A DNA stretch of 64,000 nucleotides from Selaginella tamariscina (taxonomy: Eukaryota; Streptophyta; Lycopodiopsida; Selaginellales; Selaginellaceae). The position numbers were made by a program, and so were the translations under genes. The number at the start of each line of letters is the position of its first letter. Positions within the stretch are counted from its first letter, which is position 1. The notes below the pieces were generated by a model. It made no database searches, had not been told where the DNA came from, and worked only from the letters and a program-made list of their open reading frames with translations. The stretch lies in the NCBI GenBank assembly GCA_003024785.1, contig PUQB01000070.1, positions 124,001-188,000 on the forward strand, read 5' to 3'. Below, in pieces: positions 50,501 to 63,062 of this stretch.

Positions 50501-53399
50501 GAACGGTCCTGGAACCATGACTTCAGTTAAGCTAATGTAATACAGCACACGCACATATTCCCAAAATATATATAGTACACTATGTACACTACATGAGTAT
50601 GTATGCCACATAATAAAGAGATTGTTTTAGAGCTAAACACGCGCACACAACTTACGAGATGGTGGATGGGTACAGTCGTAAGAGAACCGTAACGACCGTT
50701 GATGCGACCCACGATCTCATGCACCTGGCTTGCGAGCTTTTGATCTGTAAAGAGGTTCCACAATACGTACATTGTAGTACATACATATATAGAATGCGCA
50801 ATTACATATTACACACACACACACATCTTACATTCCAGCACATCTTGTCTTGTGGGAACCGCAATCTGGACAAGAATCACCTTGTCACGCCAATGTGGAT
50901 TTTCCTCCAAAAATTTCTCAAATGCGAGTAGCTTTGTGGTATGCCCTTAATTGGATCAAGCCTATCCACTCCCAACATCACCTAGTAACAATATACACCT
51001 TGCATAAGCGTCGCCTTTATAATATGGTTTTCATAGTAAAGAACGATCGTAAATTAAACTGCAGGTGGTTCCAATAACACGATTAGCAAGACATCTTTCA
51101 ATAACGATATCTATGCAACATACCCATACACACGTGTCATATGTACATGGCTTTTTCTGTATATAAACGTGTACAACTACATAAATATAATAAACCGTCA
51201 TAATGAAGTACAAATATTTTAAGACTTTAAGTTCAATCGAGACACTTTAAAGTGAAAACAGGAAAAGCATGGCCTCACATTACGGCCGACATACACAGGT
51301 GACAAATCCCATGTCAAAGCGACAGATGTGTCTGACACGTGTGTTACATATATAGATATACACACGGCATAACGGGTGAATGTTATGTATCATGCATATT
51401 CATGTGTATGAGAATGATATATGTACAGTACATGCTGAAGCAAGAGAATTAAGTACACCATTATTTTGTAATAAAGATACTTATTTAGTGATAGTAGAGT
51501 ATATAAATTATATTGATGCATATATTTACCTTGCGGCCAGCAAATCTGGCACTGAGTTCTTCTATATGCTTCTTCACTGCATCTGTTTCAACAGCCTGGA
51601 TGAACCTTTCAGAATCTATCCCGACAGGAAACTGCACATTGCAGGGAAAAGAAGGAATTAACAAATGGACTACATGGATTAATTAAGATAAACTAATAAT
51701 TCATTAGGAATACAAATATAATCATTACCGGGCAACACGCGTTATTTTCCCTTGATCCCCACTCCCTCGGGAGTCCCTTCCAGACCCAATATCCTTGTAC
51801 AGGCGCTAACAAAATGCCTGGCATAGTCGTACGTGTGGAAACTGCAAAAGAAACTGGGTCAGTATTCTCTGATACAGAATATCAATATTGTTAAAATACA
51901 TATGAAATGACTGATATAATCATATGTGTGCGTACATACATACATACATTATATATATATATATATATTATATAATAATATATATATATATATGAAAAAG
52001 GCTACTCTAATTATGTGAAAAGCGAATAGAATATCGAAAACCCACCCAACCAAATCTGCACCAAGGACACCCTGAAGCAATTCTGAGCGGAGAGGCAGTG
52101 TTCTATATATTTCAGATGAAGGAAATGGAGTGTGCAGGAACCATCCGACTTTCATTCGTGGGTCGTGCTCCTTGAGATAGCTAGGGAGGACCATGAGGTG
52201 ATAATCATGTGTCCAAACGAAATCGCCTGTACCATATTATATATCACTTCTTTATTCTTTAATTATTCACTTGTTAGTTATACACTGATGTTGACAGTTA
52301 CATTATATACTTATATATGTATGCATTGGATATACCTCTCTCTCTAATTAGATTATGGTTAATTTACCTTCTTGGTAGTGTTTAATGACGGCATCTGCAA
52401 ACAGCCTGTTGCACGCTTGTAGGCGCCGAATTGTGATTGAAGACTTCGAGTTGCGGCCAGGCGGTCTTCTTGACGCAATCCAATGTAGTGAAAGAGAGGC
52501 CACAAGACATTGTTGCAGTAGCCATTGTAGTATTGATCCACAGTTTCCTCGTCTAGCAACACACCCACAAATCCCTATAAAAAATCAAAAAAGGAATTAC
52601 TTGTATGCAATGCTCATTCAATCACGTTAAGCCAGCGAGAAAGACAAACTTGGCAATCAAATAACGGAATTTGAAAGCAAACAGGCGATTTCTGTGTTCG
52701 ATGATCAAAAAACATGAATTTTCGTCACGGAAACAAGAAATTTGTGTGTTCCGATGAAAAGTCGCGATTAGAAACAAGACATTTCTCTTCGGATGATAAA
52801 TTTTTCACGTTGTTATGGAAACTGTGTTTCGATTATCGAGAACATGAGAAATTGACAAAACGACGGATTTGAAGAATGCAGCAAAAATCCGAGCTTTTCC
52901 TAGGATTAAACATACCTTTTCCTCAAGCGCCTTGGCAAGTGATTGCTTGCCGAGCTCGTCCTGGACATAGACACCGGGCCAGCCGATCCATATCACCTGG
53001 AACTGCTTCACACCTGCAAAGATAGGGTTTATGCGCCCCTGTTACCTGACCTAGGAAGCGAGTTCTTACCAAGAAGCGCAGAGACGAGACCGCCAGCGCT
53101 CACTTCCAAGCTCCATTGATCCTCGCCTTTGCGCGTGGCGGAAACCGGCAACCGATTCGCTACAACGAGCAGCCGCTGCTGACGATCCAGCGTCACGGAT
53201 GAATCCGGCTGCTCCTGCGTATGATCTTGTACCTGTTCTTGCGATTCTGCACCGATTCAGGCTGGTCGTCATTCCTCCTCAGTTGCCGCTCTCGGACAAG
53301 GCGCTCGACTCTGGAAGACGCTAACGAAGGCGGCAGATTGAGATTGGGAGGCACTAAGGGAGCGCTTGAGGAATTCGTATTGGAATACGGAGTAGGCAT
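47581..53399 (-). CDS. TPS1: Class I trehalose-6-phosphate synthase (TPS1-like), about 20 exons
   Basis: TPS1 joins UDP-glucose and glucose-6-phosphate to make the sugar signal trehalose-6-phosphate in the cytosol/nucleus. ATG at 53,399; the short N-terminus has [15 protein letters not shown], the plant TPS1 leucine/arginine signature. Synthase landmarks in order: [13 protein letters not shown] (53,155), [20 protein letters not shown] (52,980), [19 protein letters not shown] (52,210), [30 protein letters not shown] (51,840), [23 protein letters not shown] (50,980), [19 protein letters not shown] (50,340). The TPP-like C-domain follows: [51 protein letters not shown], and ends [17 protein letters not shown]...VVAVDN. 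Single-base losses shift frame near 53,255, 52,409, 51,757, 50,933, 50,126 and 49,400, with two bases lost near 48,530; each is repaired by restoring the missing base(s). Divergent from the CEP78-like gene. Confidence 0.95.
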
Positions 53400-53902
53400 G
53401 TGAAGACGGAAGACGAACGCACGGGAAACCAACCACTTACTAGGTAAGTGGAGAAGGCAAACCTTTATAGTTTGCAAAAAATAATCTCATAGTTATGCAA
53501 AAAGGCATATATAAGGTTTAATTTGCCTTTTCCCATTTTGGTACCGCGCATCTCCCCAGGGCATCTACCGGGGGCAAACCTTAGGCAAACCACAATAATT
53601 TTAGCATTTTTGTTTTTTGCGCGAATTTTCATACCCACATAAGTGTTTAAGATATGCATAGATAAGCCTCCAACGTACGCAAATACATACACATATATAT
53701 GTGGGTTTGTTGACATTTCGCAGAAACACATACCTTCAATTATGTGACCCTGTTCGAATGGCTAGGAACATCCCTATTTTATTAGGGCTAAACCAGCTCG
53801 TCTATGCTTAATCAACGGTGCAAAGTATTGCCACGTGTAAACTGGTATATGCTCGGCATATCCCAGCTAACTAAACTCCCCTGTTTTAGGGCAGAATTAG
53901 GG
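53400..53902. promoter_or_regulatory. Shared promoter region between TPS1 and the CEP78-like gene
   Basis: The two start codons are only 503 bases apart and point away from each other. The gap has higher GC than other intergenic DNA here and contains 'gccacgtgtaa' (an ACGT/G-box core, 53,830), several 'tagggc' or 'agggcta' motifs near both ends, and no clear TATA box. A bidirectional promoter is inferred from layout; actual start sites are unknown. Confidence 0.55.
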
Positions 53903-54615
53903 ATGCTGGCGTCCATGCGTCTCACGGGAAAATGCGGTATCAGGGTAAGTCTTTCTTCTCTTGCATTTGAGGTACATTCATGAATTTTTAAGTTTAATTA
54001 ATTAATTAATTAATTTTTTCAGAGAGATGTACAGGAGCTCAAAATCGCCGATCTTGTTGCGATTGGAATGTCTCTCAAAGAGGAGAGGATATCGAGCTTG
54101 GAGCTTTACATTGAGCACGATGCAAGTAAAGAAATAGATAAATAAAAATACACACACACATATACACGCACACACAGGATATGTTATATATATATATATA
54201 TTTCTTTATGCAGAACCTCGATACACGTTTCTCAGCAACAGGCATGCGGAAGCCATGTTGAACTTTTCCAGGTTGCATCATTAAAAGTTTGCGGCTCCCT
54301 TTTTTTTTTTACTTTAACTTCAAATAAAAGTGGGGAAAAAAAAGGTAAATATTTAATTATTTATTATCAGTTTTACATTTTCTCAGATCATTGGCATGGT
54401 CAGTATCCACGGGCGGTCGGTTGCAGCGCCTGGAACTCTCCTTCTCTTTATCTCGAAGAGACTTGCAACTGCTGGTCCACGCACTCAGTACGTCGTGTGT
54501 GTACTGGCGTGTGTGTATATTAATATCTTGATTTGCTAGGTTTATCTAAGACATTAAAGCACCTCTCTTTTGCCAACAGTTGCATGGGTGATGCTAATAT
54601 GCAGCTCCTCGTAAG

Positions 54616-54649
<34 letters not shown>

Positions 54650-55602
54650 TTTAGTTTGCACTAATCTCTATTAAAAAATGTTTATATGCACATGTGTATA
54701 TACGTGGCTTTTGTGTATAGTCAAGGGGAGTCCGTGACTGTACATCTTTGGAATACCTGAGCCTTGCAGGATGCAGTCTCACTGATGCAGCGGCTCCGAT
54801 ACTGAGCTCTATACTCAAGGTATTATCTAAAGATATATTATATATAATTATGACTATGTTTATCAGCAACTTTCTCATGTACCCATGGTCTTGCAGGCAA
54901 ATCTATCTCGGAAAATACAGGAGGATTGGCAAAACAGCTTGCGCGATTATAAGCAGAAGGAGATGAACTGTCGGCATGGGTTGAGAGCCCTTGATTTGTC
55001 ATTCAACAAACTCTCAGGTGTTTCCATGAAAGCTATATGTAAAATTCTTCGTCTTGGACCATCTATCGAAGGTATTCTTATAAATAATATATTATACAAT
55101 AATATATACTTTGACTACCAATGGGAAATTGTCTATACTATTATAATATATTTGTTATATAATATTGTAACAGCTACTTAATATGATTATATCGTAGTTT
55201 AACATATGCTATTACATAGAACTTAAATGTCCTAATTAAATTTTAGGTGTGAATCGCATTTAAGAACCAAAGTTTTAAGTACGTATCAAATAATCATTCA
55301 GCTGTGACATAAAATCACATACAGTACAATTGAATTTGTTATATTAATATTTTATTTTATTAAACCATTGTTTTACCAATTATGTATCACTATAATATTT
55401 AAGTACCGTTTATTTGAGGCCTTGCCCATCTGAAGGTATCAAAATCTTTATCTTATATGACTGTCAAATCTTAAATAGTAGTTATATTATTATAGTTTTC
55501 TGTATTGACCTATTACTATAGATAGAACGATGATGTATCGATATACGTTTGACCATGCATAAAAGGTGATATTCAAATCTAGAATATAATGTATTAATAT
55601 AG

Positions 55603-55646
<44 letters not shown>

Positions 55647-56157
55647 TGTGTGTGTGTGTGTGTGTATCAGGCTTGGACGTGAGAGGAAATAAGCTGGAGT
55701 TTGAAACACGGAACCTCTTCCAGGACATAATGAAGAGTGGAATATTCTTAAATTTGTGGATCTCAGACAAAATGAAGAATATTCTCTTGGTGTGCTTGGT
55801 GAAAACAAATCATTCCTCCCATTTAACGAGTGGGATAAACAATGTTCAATAGGTTAGTAATATTCATAAAATATTTGTTTATGTTTTACTTTTACACCAT
55901 ATAAATATTTTCATTTGATATAAATAGTCACTTTTATAAACTTTTATTAAGTATCTCATTTTACTAATACTTATTACTTTATGACTTGTATTGTGTTTGT
56001 AGTTAAAAAAAAGAGACGAGGTACGAGATGCAGTAAAGCCCGAAAAGATAAGGATAATAGAAAAGCCGAGAGGTTTTCAGCAAGGTCTATGCATCTGTAA
56101 GATCTTTTAAATGTAAACATTAGAATTATGTGTGTGTGTGTGTGTGTCCGTGCGTGC

Positions 56158-56190
<33 letters not shown>

Positions 56191-57404
56191 TGAGATTGAC
56201 GAGAAATAACTATAGCAAAGGCTGAAATGTCATCTAGGGGTCGTCCTACACCAGGACAAGTTAAGGAGTTTTCAATAAGCAGCTCTATAAATATGTAAGT
56301 GGTTATTTAAAAAATAAAATTGATGAGAATATATATAATACAATAAATGCTTTATATTATTGATCACTTACTGTAACATTGTTAGTTATTAATACCAATA
56401 TTAATAATAAATAACCTTGCATTCTGCAGTGTTATTTTGTATATTTAATAAATAAGTTTATATTTGAATGTATGATATACTTAAATAAGATTGACTGTAC
56501 ATAATAACAATATATAAAAAACTTACTTTCCATGGTGTTATAGCACAATAAAATTTATGATTTTAAAAAGTAATAATAATAAATATATAGTCCTTTCTTT
56601 TTAAGGTCGATCTCTTCAAGAGGCACGTTTCTATATGAAGTAGAAGAGCCATCCATCGAAGTTTCACCAGTTACTCCAGCAACCCCAGCTACAATATCTA
56701 TTGAAGAACAATCCCCATCAAATTATACTTGGTGTGAAAATGGTAAGATAATAATGAGTTCATATTAAAATTAATGTAAAATAATTAGTAATTAATTATT
56801 TCTGATTATGTAGTGTTAAGTATCTAGCTTGCTACATAATGTATTTTAACTTGATGATATTGTGTATTTGTTCGCTTAAATATATTGTAGATCATAGATA
56901 CTTATGCAGTTTAAACTAAGGTTACAGAGTTAATGGCAAGTACTAATGAAGAGCTGAGTGGTTCCAAGATGGTGTTTAACAAGCAAGATAGAGAATGGAG
57001 TGGTTTTCTTACTGATATCAGTAAAGCGCTTCTCCAACTTAATGGTACACGTGTACGTGTGTGTGTTTGTGCGTGCGTGCTGGTGTGTGTGTGTGTTTTC
57101 ATGCATATAGTATTACACGTGTATAGAGATAGACAATACTGTTTGACATATAATATATGTTTTATATTTTTACTGTAATTATATGCTTTATGCTATATAT
57201 ATGCTATAAGTTTATATTATGTATATTCTAACCTCCTCTCTCTTCTCTTTCTCTCACGCGCATGCGCACACACACACACAATATATATATATATATATAT
57301 TCTGAATTTTATTACCAGACCGACTGGACAATTTAATTGGACCAAGTGGAGCGTCTAATGAGCTCAGATCCCAACTCTTGTCTAAGTTGAGCCTACTTGA
57401 CTAA
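53903..57404 (+). CDS. CEP78-like leucine-rich-repeat centrosome/cilium protein
   Basis: CEP78 is a centriole/basal-body LRR protein needed for normal cilia. Plus-strand exons: 53,903 on (MLASMRLTGKCGIR), 54,023-54,123 (ELKIADLVAIGMSLKEERIS), 54,215-54,271 (PRYTFLSNRHAEAMLNFS), 54,387-54,489 (GGRLQRLELSFSLSRRDLQL), about 54,555-54,610 (KHLSFANSCMGDANMQLL), 54,721-54,820 (SLEYLSLAGCSLTDAAAPIL), 54,898-55,070 (KIQEDWQNSLRDYKQKEMNC, RHGLRALDLSFNKLS), 55,671-55,852 (LDVRGNKLEF, then VDLRQNEEYSLGVLGENKSF). The order LRR, then 'W..SLR.Y' insertion, then LRR, then 'LD.R.N' matches CEP78. A lysine-rich and a serine/proline-rich tail (56,009-57,100) lead to LSKLSLLD and TAA at 57,402-57,404. Frame shifts by one lost G near 55,738. 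The short first exon suggests the N-terminus may begin elsewhere. Confidence 0.75.
55602..55664. repeat. (TA)n-(GT)n microsatellite abutting an exon
   Basis: The tract ends only a few bases before the acceptor 'atcag' at 55,670 in the CEP78-like gene. Confidence 0.95.
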
Positions 57405-60095
57405 TGGTACTTAATCATTGTTAATCTGCTTGTTATTTAGAGTAAACTACATTTGAAAATAACATTTATATATGAAATCTCGCTTTGCTCGATTGCTACT
57501 ATATAAAAGATTAAAAGTTTGCGAGACCAGATTACTTCAAAGAGGAGCAACCTCCCTAGTATACACTGGGGATATATATATATAGTGTTTTAATTAAAAT
57601 TTATGTACAGACAAGAAAGCAATATTTAGATTCGTGACAATTAATCCTTGAGTTTATTGAATAAAATTTAAAAAAACATGAACTAAGATACAACGTTTTT
57701 TAAGGTTAATGCATTTTTGTATTAACATGTTTTTTTTCATTTAAATGCATTTGTGAATAGTTCTTCAGTGCATGCCGATGGAAAGAATTAAATATATATA
57801 TAAGAACCGTAGGAATTAAGGTAAATGTTAGTTTATCTTCGATTTTCTTATACAAGTCTCGAAGGGAGGCTATTCTGCAAATGTTGTTTTTGGTATCCCT
57901 AGTTAGGAATGCTCGAGGAATGGCCTCATTTTGTACCTTAGGGGTGTTTTTACTCATATATGACATGTTGAGCTCACTGATTTAACCAAGAACCTAACCG
58001 AAACATAACAAACAAAGATAAGAATTTTTTAAATAGAAGTGCTAGAGTTTCTTAAAATATCAAATGACACTTAATTAATCATTATTAAATACCCAAGTTC
58101 ACTAGACATGCATGTTTCTTGTACACCTAAGGCTTGTTAGCATAGTTCGGTAGGAATAATAATTAACGTACAAAATAAAGAAAAGTCATAATAAAAACTA
58201 CGATACTAGGTGGCATGAACATGGCTCTCAAATGGTAATTCTATAACTCCTATGTGGACCTTTAAGAATTTGGTAAAGAAAACATGTCAACCAAGATCAT
58301 GTGCCCATATTTGACTAAGGACACGAATATGCCCTATTTAGTTGCAAATGTTGTTTTTTATTGAATGTGAAGGAGAAGGTTAGAGACATGTCTCAACCTT
58401 TGACCCTTTTCTAATTTTCAAACAACATACCCTTCTAAATTCGAATAACAATCTCCCAATAGTTGACCACATACTTATATAGTTTTGAGTAATTAGTCGC
58501 CTTATTGAAATTCTTTAGCATTGACTTTTGAATCCATGTTACATACTTTTTAATGCCATTAATAATAAACTCTTGTTCCTTGAATTGGGCATTCAATGGA
58601 ATAGGATTTAATTATCCTTCTGGGAGAAGTAGCTTTTCATCCTTTCCACTTTTGAAGAGCATTAAGTCCTTTTTGGGTAACTACTCATATTCTGATCATA
58701 ACTTATATTGCATAATAGATATACCATCTTTTGTGGAGAAAAAGAATTGTAATGGCACAAGGTGACCAATTAAAAAATCACTCCCTTCTTTGATATACTC
58801 CTTGAGAAACTTTTTAAAGTTTAGCACCTTAGTCAAAATAGAGTACAACTTTTTTTAAAGATACAATTTTTCAGCATATGTGATAACTTGTCCATTTTGT
58901 AAAGTTGAAGACCTTGTGGAATAATGCATCAATATCCTTGTGAATGTGATTAAACATAAGGAAATTAAGCGTGATTGTCTCAAACACACCTTTTGTAACA
59001 AATATTGACAAGTATGCTAGTATGTATGTAGAAAATAAAAGTAAGTATGAACTTAAGGAACCCTTAACTGAAATGATTTATTTATTTTTATTCTTGCTTA
59101 CACAATTGTCTATTTGTAAAAGCAAATGACAAGGAAGCTTATTTGATGTTAATGACATTTGTACCTTGTCTAAATTAGATATCTCCATTGAACCGAAACT
59201 CTCAATAAAGCCATTTATTTTTGTGTAGGCTACTGACAATGCCTCTCATATTCCCAAGTAGCCTGCAAATGTATTCATGAGAGCATTGTGTAAAGGTTGG
59301 GTGTTGTTTCTTCATTATGAGATCACCCATATGACTTGTTTGTGAGTGGGCTTTAAGGTTTCTAAAACATATGGCCAACCCAATAGTGAAATTGGAGTTG
59401 CTAGACCAGTGTGGAAGTGAAAAGTGTCCATATGATTCACAACCCTATCCATGTGTTAGCACACTTATCAATGAAATTGAAAGTTTCATGACATTTTTAA
59501 GGCACTTTGGTGTTGCAACTAGCTTTAGAATGCTGATATTTGAATAATCCATCTTGTCTTGGATCAAGCACATATTCTGATGGGCGTGTCATAAAAAGTA
59601 TGCGGTGTGCATAGTATTGAGACCGACAAGTTCGTTGTGTAATTAGATTAATCCCGCCACCCCTTCCCCATCTCAAAGAGTTGTGGGCATGATTAATCCC
59701 GCCCACCATTTTAAAAAGTAGGGAAGCACCCCTTCTATATCTTAAAGAATTGTGGACATGATTAATCCTACCCACCATTTTAGGAATCAAGAAAACATTG
59801 GTAGCATTAATCCCGTCACTCCTTCCCCGTCTTAGAGAGTTGTGGGCGGGATTAATCTTGCCAGGTGGGGAAGGGGTGGTGGGATTAATCCTGTCACCCC
59901 ATCGAGAACTCTCTAAAGATCTTGGCTAATTGAGAATTCTAAGTAAAGAGAACATGTGAACAAAATAAATTCCTAACGGATTCTAATGCAATCTTAATGA
60001 ATTCCTAAACCCTAGAAGTAGTATGCATTTAAAGAAAGAATGTAAATGTGTTTACATAAACCCTAAATTTTGATTTTGAGAGAGAATGTAATAGA
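57405..60095. other. No recognised gene; decayed sequence with a minisatellite
   Basis: Moderate AT content and only short frames, for example 58,553-58,765 plus (no motif). It reads like eroded transposon or pseudogene DNA, but I could not identify domains on either strand. Confidence 0.5.
59646..59905. repeat. Degenerate minisatellite of 'attaatcccgcccacc' units
   Basis: The phrase 'gattaatcccgcccaccatt' or a close relative recurs about six times (59,647, 59,690, 59,759, 59,797, 59,848, 59,883), alternating with 'ccccttccccatctcaaaga'-type blocks and 'gttgtggg'. Some units are inverted ('gtggggaaggggtggtggga'). Confidence 0.85.
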
Positions 60096-60100
60096 GTAAG

Positions 60101-61790
60101 TGTCATAGTTTTTATTATGACTCCTCTTTACTTTGGACGTTGATTGTTGTGACCTACTGTACTATGTTAATAAGCCTTAGGTGTAAAAGAAACAAGCCCG
60201 CTTAGTGCACTTGGATACCTAGTGATGGTCCGGCCGGGTGTCATTAAGTATTTGCAAGAAACTCTGGGAGAAGCTAACACTTCCATCTAAAAAATTTTTA
60301 CCTTGGTTTTCCGTGTCCCGGTTGGATTAATGGCTAGTTCTGGTGAGTTTGGCATGTCAGATATGCTTAGAAATACCCCCAGGTTTGATAGGTTAGGGTT
60401 TAGGGGTCGATGGATAACTCACCAAAGTATGTTCCCTCTGGGAATGAGATTTCAGTGCTAGCCCACTTATGTAAACAGGAAAACGGGGGGGGGGGGGCTC
60501 TGTCACATAAATAAGGTAGTATATAGAAGTGAGGGTTCCTGGGTTCATGACTGAGCTCGTTACTCTTCTCCCGGTGCAAGCTCTAGCTTGTGTCGTCAAG
60601 GCACAACCCTCTATTGTGCCGCCCTAACTTCCAGATGCCAGGGGTACGTCCCACCTTCGGGGTAGCTTACCCTTAACGTTGGCGAATCCATGCCTGGGAG
60701 GTCTTCGGAATGCACGTTCCAAGAGGCAGAGGTTGAGGCTTGTCTCCAGCCTCCTCCTCCATGTCAAGCTAGGTGTAGCACTCACGGCCAAGCAAGGCAC
60801 ATCCGTGTCCTTGTCCAACTGTGGGTGTGGGATCTTGTTTGACAGGTTCACATACCAATTCCTAAGGGTTCTAGAGTTGGCATTTAGGAGCCACGTTTGT
60901 GGCACTTGGTGCAACTCTTGAATCTAAGGGCTATGGCATGATAGCCCACATTGGGGAAGGCAGTGTCACATGGAGATGTGACACTGGGCTAAACGTCACA
61001 TGGTACAACGCCTGAGGCACGCCCTTTGGGGTTATGTCATGGGCTTGTCGCCAAGGGGTTGGATACTTTAGCAAACAGACATGCTTGTGCTTGCACTAGG
61101 GTGCTAAGCCTTGGGCATCCGCTCAAGGGAGGTTAGGTCTCATAACTAGGTGTGCTTTGGCACACTTGGCTAGGGAGTGTTCTCCTTGGAATTCAAGGGT
61201 TGAACAACCTAAACATGTTAGCAGGAGCCCTTTCGTGAGGCACTCGCAAGGTCATGTGCTTAGGGTTATCCCAAACCTAGCCTTAGGGAGTTTGCTTAGC
61301 AGAACACTCGTGTCGCCTACGGCGCACACTCGTGTCCTCACTAAGTACTAGCCCTAGGTCTAGGGTATAACTTGGCCACTCAAACCCTTAGGGGTTAGTC
61401 GTGGTTCAGGGTACCCCTTGTCGCCCTAAAGGGTTGTACTCCCGGATGAGGGTGATTCCTCAAGGGGTAAGTGACGATGCCTTAGCTCTGTCCAGGGGTA
61501 TGTGTGGAACACACGTCTCCTTGATGGGGGTTAGGGCATGAGCCTGTCTAGGTCTTCTAGGGCAAGACCCTAAGTCAACTAGGGTTATCCCTCAAGGGTT
61601 TTGGGGGCATACATCTAGGGAGACTTAGGCTAAACCCTAAGTCTCCTGTCCACTTGGGCATTAGAGTCTAACCTAGGGGTCGTTGGGGTTGTTCTGGGAA
61701 ACTTAGCGTTGCTCACACAGGGTGATGACGCCGAATGGCCACCTGGCAACCACGTGCCACGTGTTGGCCCTTTGGGTTAAAACTCTGACA
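60101..61790 (+). repeat. 5' LTR
   Basis: Bounded by TGTCA...TGACA and followed by the PBS. It contains a poly-G run (60,486-60,497) and many 'cctaggg/ccctta' phrases. It has stretches of open frame on both strands (such as 60,624-60,914 minus) that I regard as chance. Confidence 0.9.
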
Positions 61791-61792
61791 AT

Positions 61793-61805
61793 TGGTATCG
61801 GAGCC
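61793..61805 (+). other. Primer-binding site (initiator tRNA-Met type)
   Basis: TGGTATCGGAGCC two bases after the LTR end. Confidence 0.88.
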
Positions 61806-62842
61806 ATTCTCTCGGTCAGCAGGACTGCCTAAAGTTGTAGTGTGTTTCAGGGTTTAGTTAGTTCTAAATTTTTAAGTACTCTATCACTTTCGGCTAACGT
61901 TGAATTCTGCGCAGAGTTGGTCCTGAGATCTATAACTCTTTAAAGAACATCTACTTCATAAGTGGGTGTGGGTTATGGACTCCAAGCACTCGGAGGCAAC
62001 TTCCAAGTTGCATGCCAGGTTACGTTTTCTCTAGGTTACTTTACCTTATGAATGTTCAGGTTACTTTACCATATACTTCCACAAGACGTGGCGTGTTAGT
62101 TTGTTCTGGCTTACAAACTAAGTCTTGTGAAGTGGATCATGTGATATGCTAAGTTTACACATTATTGAAAATTTTTTTTTTTTTTAAGGTGTTTGAATTT
62201 GGGATAACACATGATTTGGAAACATATAGTGTCCATTGAGTTTTGGCTTAGGTCAAGATTCAATATCATTCCAGCAATAGTGTTCAAATGGGAAAGACTT
62301 ATGTTCAGATGTGCGTCTTTGACTTTGGAAAAAAGGGCATATTCAAACATAAGAGGGAATACTACATTTTACATAAAGTGTAAAATAAGCTCTTATTATA
62401 GCATGTTTCCGAGAGTGTAACTCTAGAAGCAAACTATGGTGATGAACTTATAATACAACAAATGTTGAATATTAACATATGATGAATATGTTAAGCAGTT
62501 GGTTCGAAGATCCAATGTAATCAAAGTATTGTCGATGACGTAATACTTTGATGACGCTAGCTGCAAGTAACATTAAGTGAAATAGTTTATTAAGTTCAAG
62601 TCGTTTGATTTGAACAAAGTATAACATGAAACCTTAGTTAATTATAAGCGTGCACTCTGTATTCAAGTTAGCTAACTCAACTAACTTGATTATGAAGTTG
62701 TCTTATATGGGATCATGAGAGAGACTTAGGATAATAGCTTGAGGATTTCGGTTTCTTATCGATACTAGTTTTGGGATAGATGGCATGATCTATCAGAAAG
62801 AGAAATGTTGAAAACATACGTTTACATGTTCAGTTTAAATAC

Positions 62843-63057
62843 AGGGTTATCCCTCAAGGGCTTTGGGGGCAAACACTCTAGGGAGACTTAGGCTAAACCC
62901 TAAGTCTCCTGTCCACTTGGGCATTAGAGTCTAAACCTTAGGGGTCATTGGGGTTGTTCTGGGAAACTTAGCGTTGCTCACACATGGTGATGACGTCGAA
63001 TGGCCACCTGGTAGCCACGTGTTGCCACGTGTTGGCCTTTGGGTTAAAACTCTGACA
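62843..63057 (+). repeat. 3' LTR remnant
   Basis: Near-identical to 61,581-61,790 with a handful of substitutions and small indels ('gccaacgtg' region lengthened), ending TGACA before the TSD. Confidence 0.9.
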
Positions 63058-63062
63058 GTAAG

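Larger units (their letters stand above)
60101..63057 (+). mobile_element. LTR retrotransposon with intact TSD and collapsed interior
   Basis: GTAAG flanks both ends (60,096-60,100 and 63,058-63,062). The 5' LTR starts TGTCA at 60,101 and ends TGACA at 61,790, about 1.69 kb. Two bases later comes TGGTATCGGAGCC (61,793-61,805), a primer-binding site for initiator tRNA-Met with one mismatch to the usual TGGTATCAGAGCC. The 3' LTR keeps only its last 215 bases (62,843-63,057, matching 61,581-61,790). Only about 1.04 kb lies between, with no gag or pol frame and no polypurine tract in front of 62,843, so a deletion removed the interior and the 5' part of the 3' LTR. The strand is set by the PBS. 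The LTR itself is GC-richer than the window. Confidence 0.92.

Noticed and set aside
60624..60921. Overlapping ~90-residue open frames on both strands
   Set aside because: They lie inside the 5' LTR; GC-rich LTR sequence gives chance frames.
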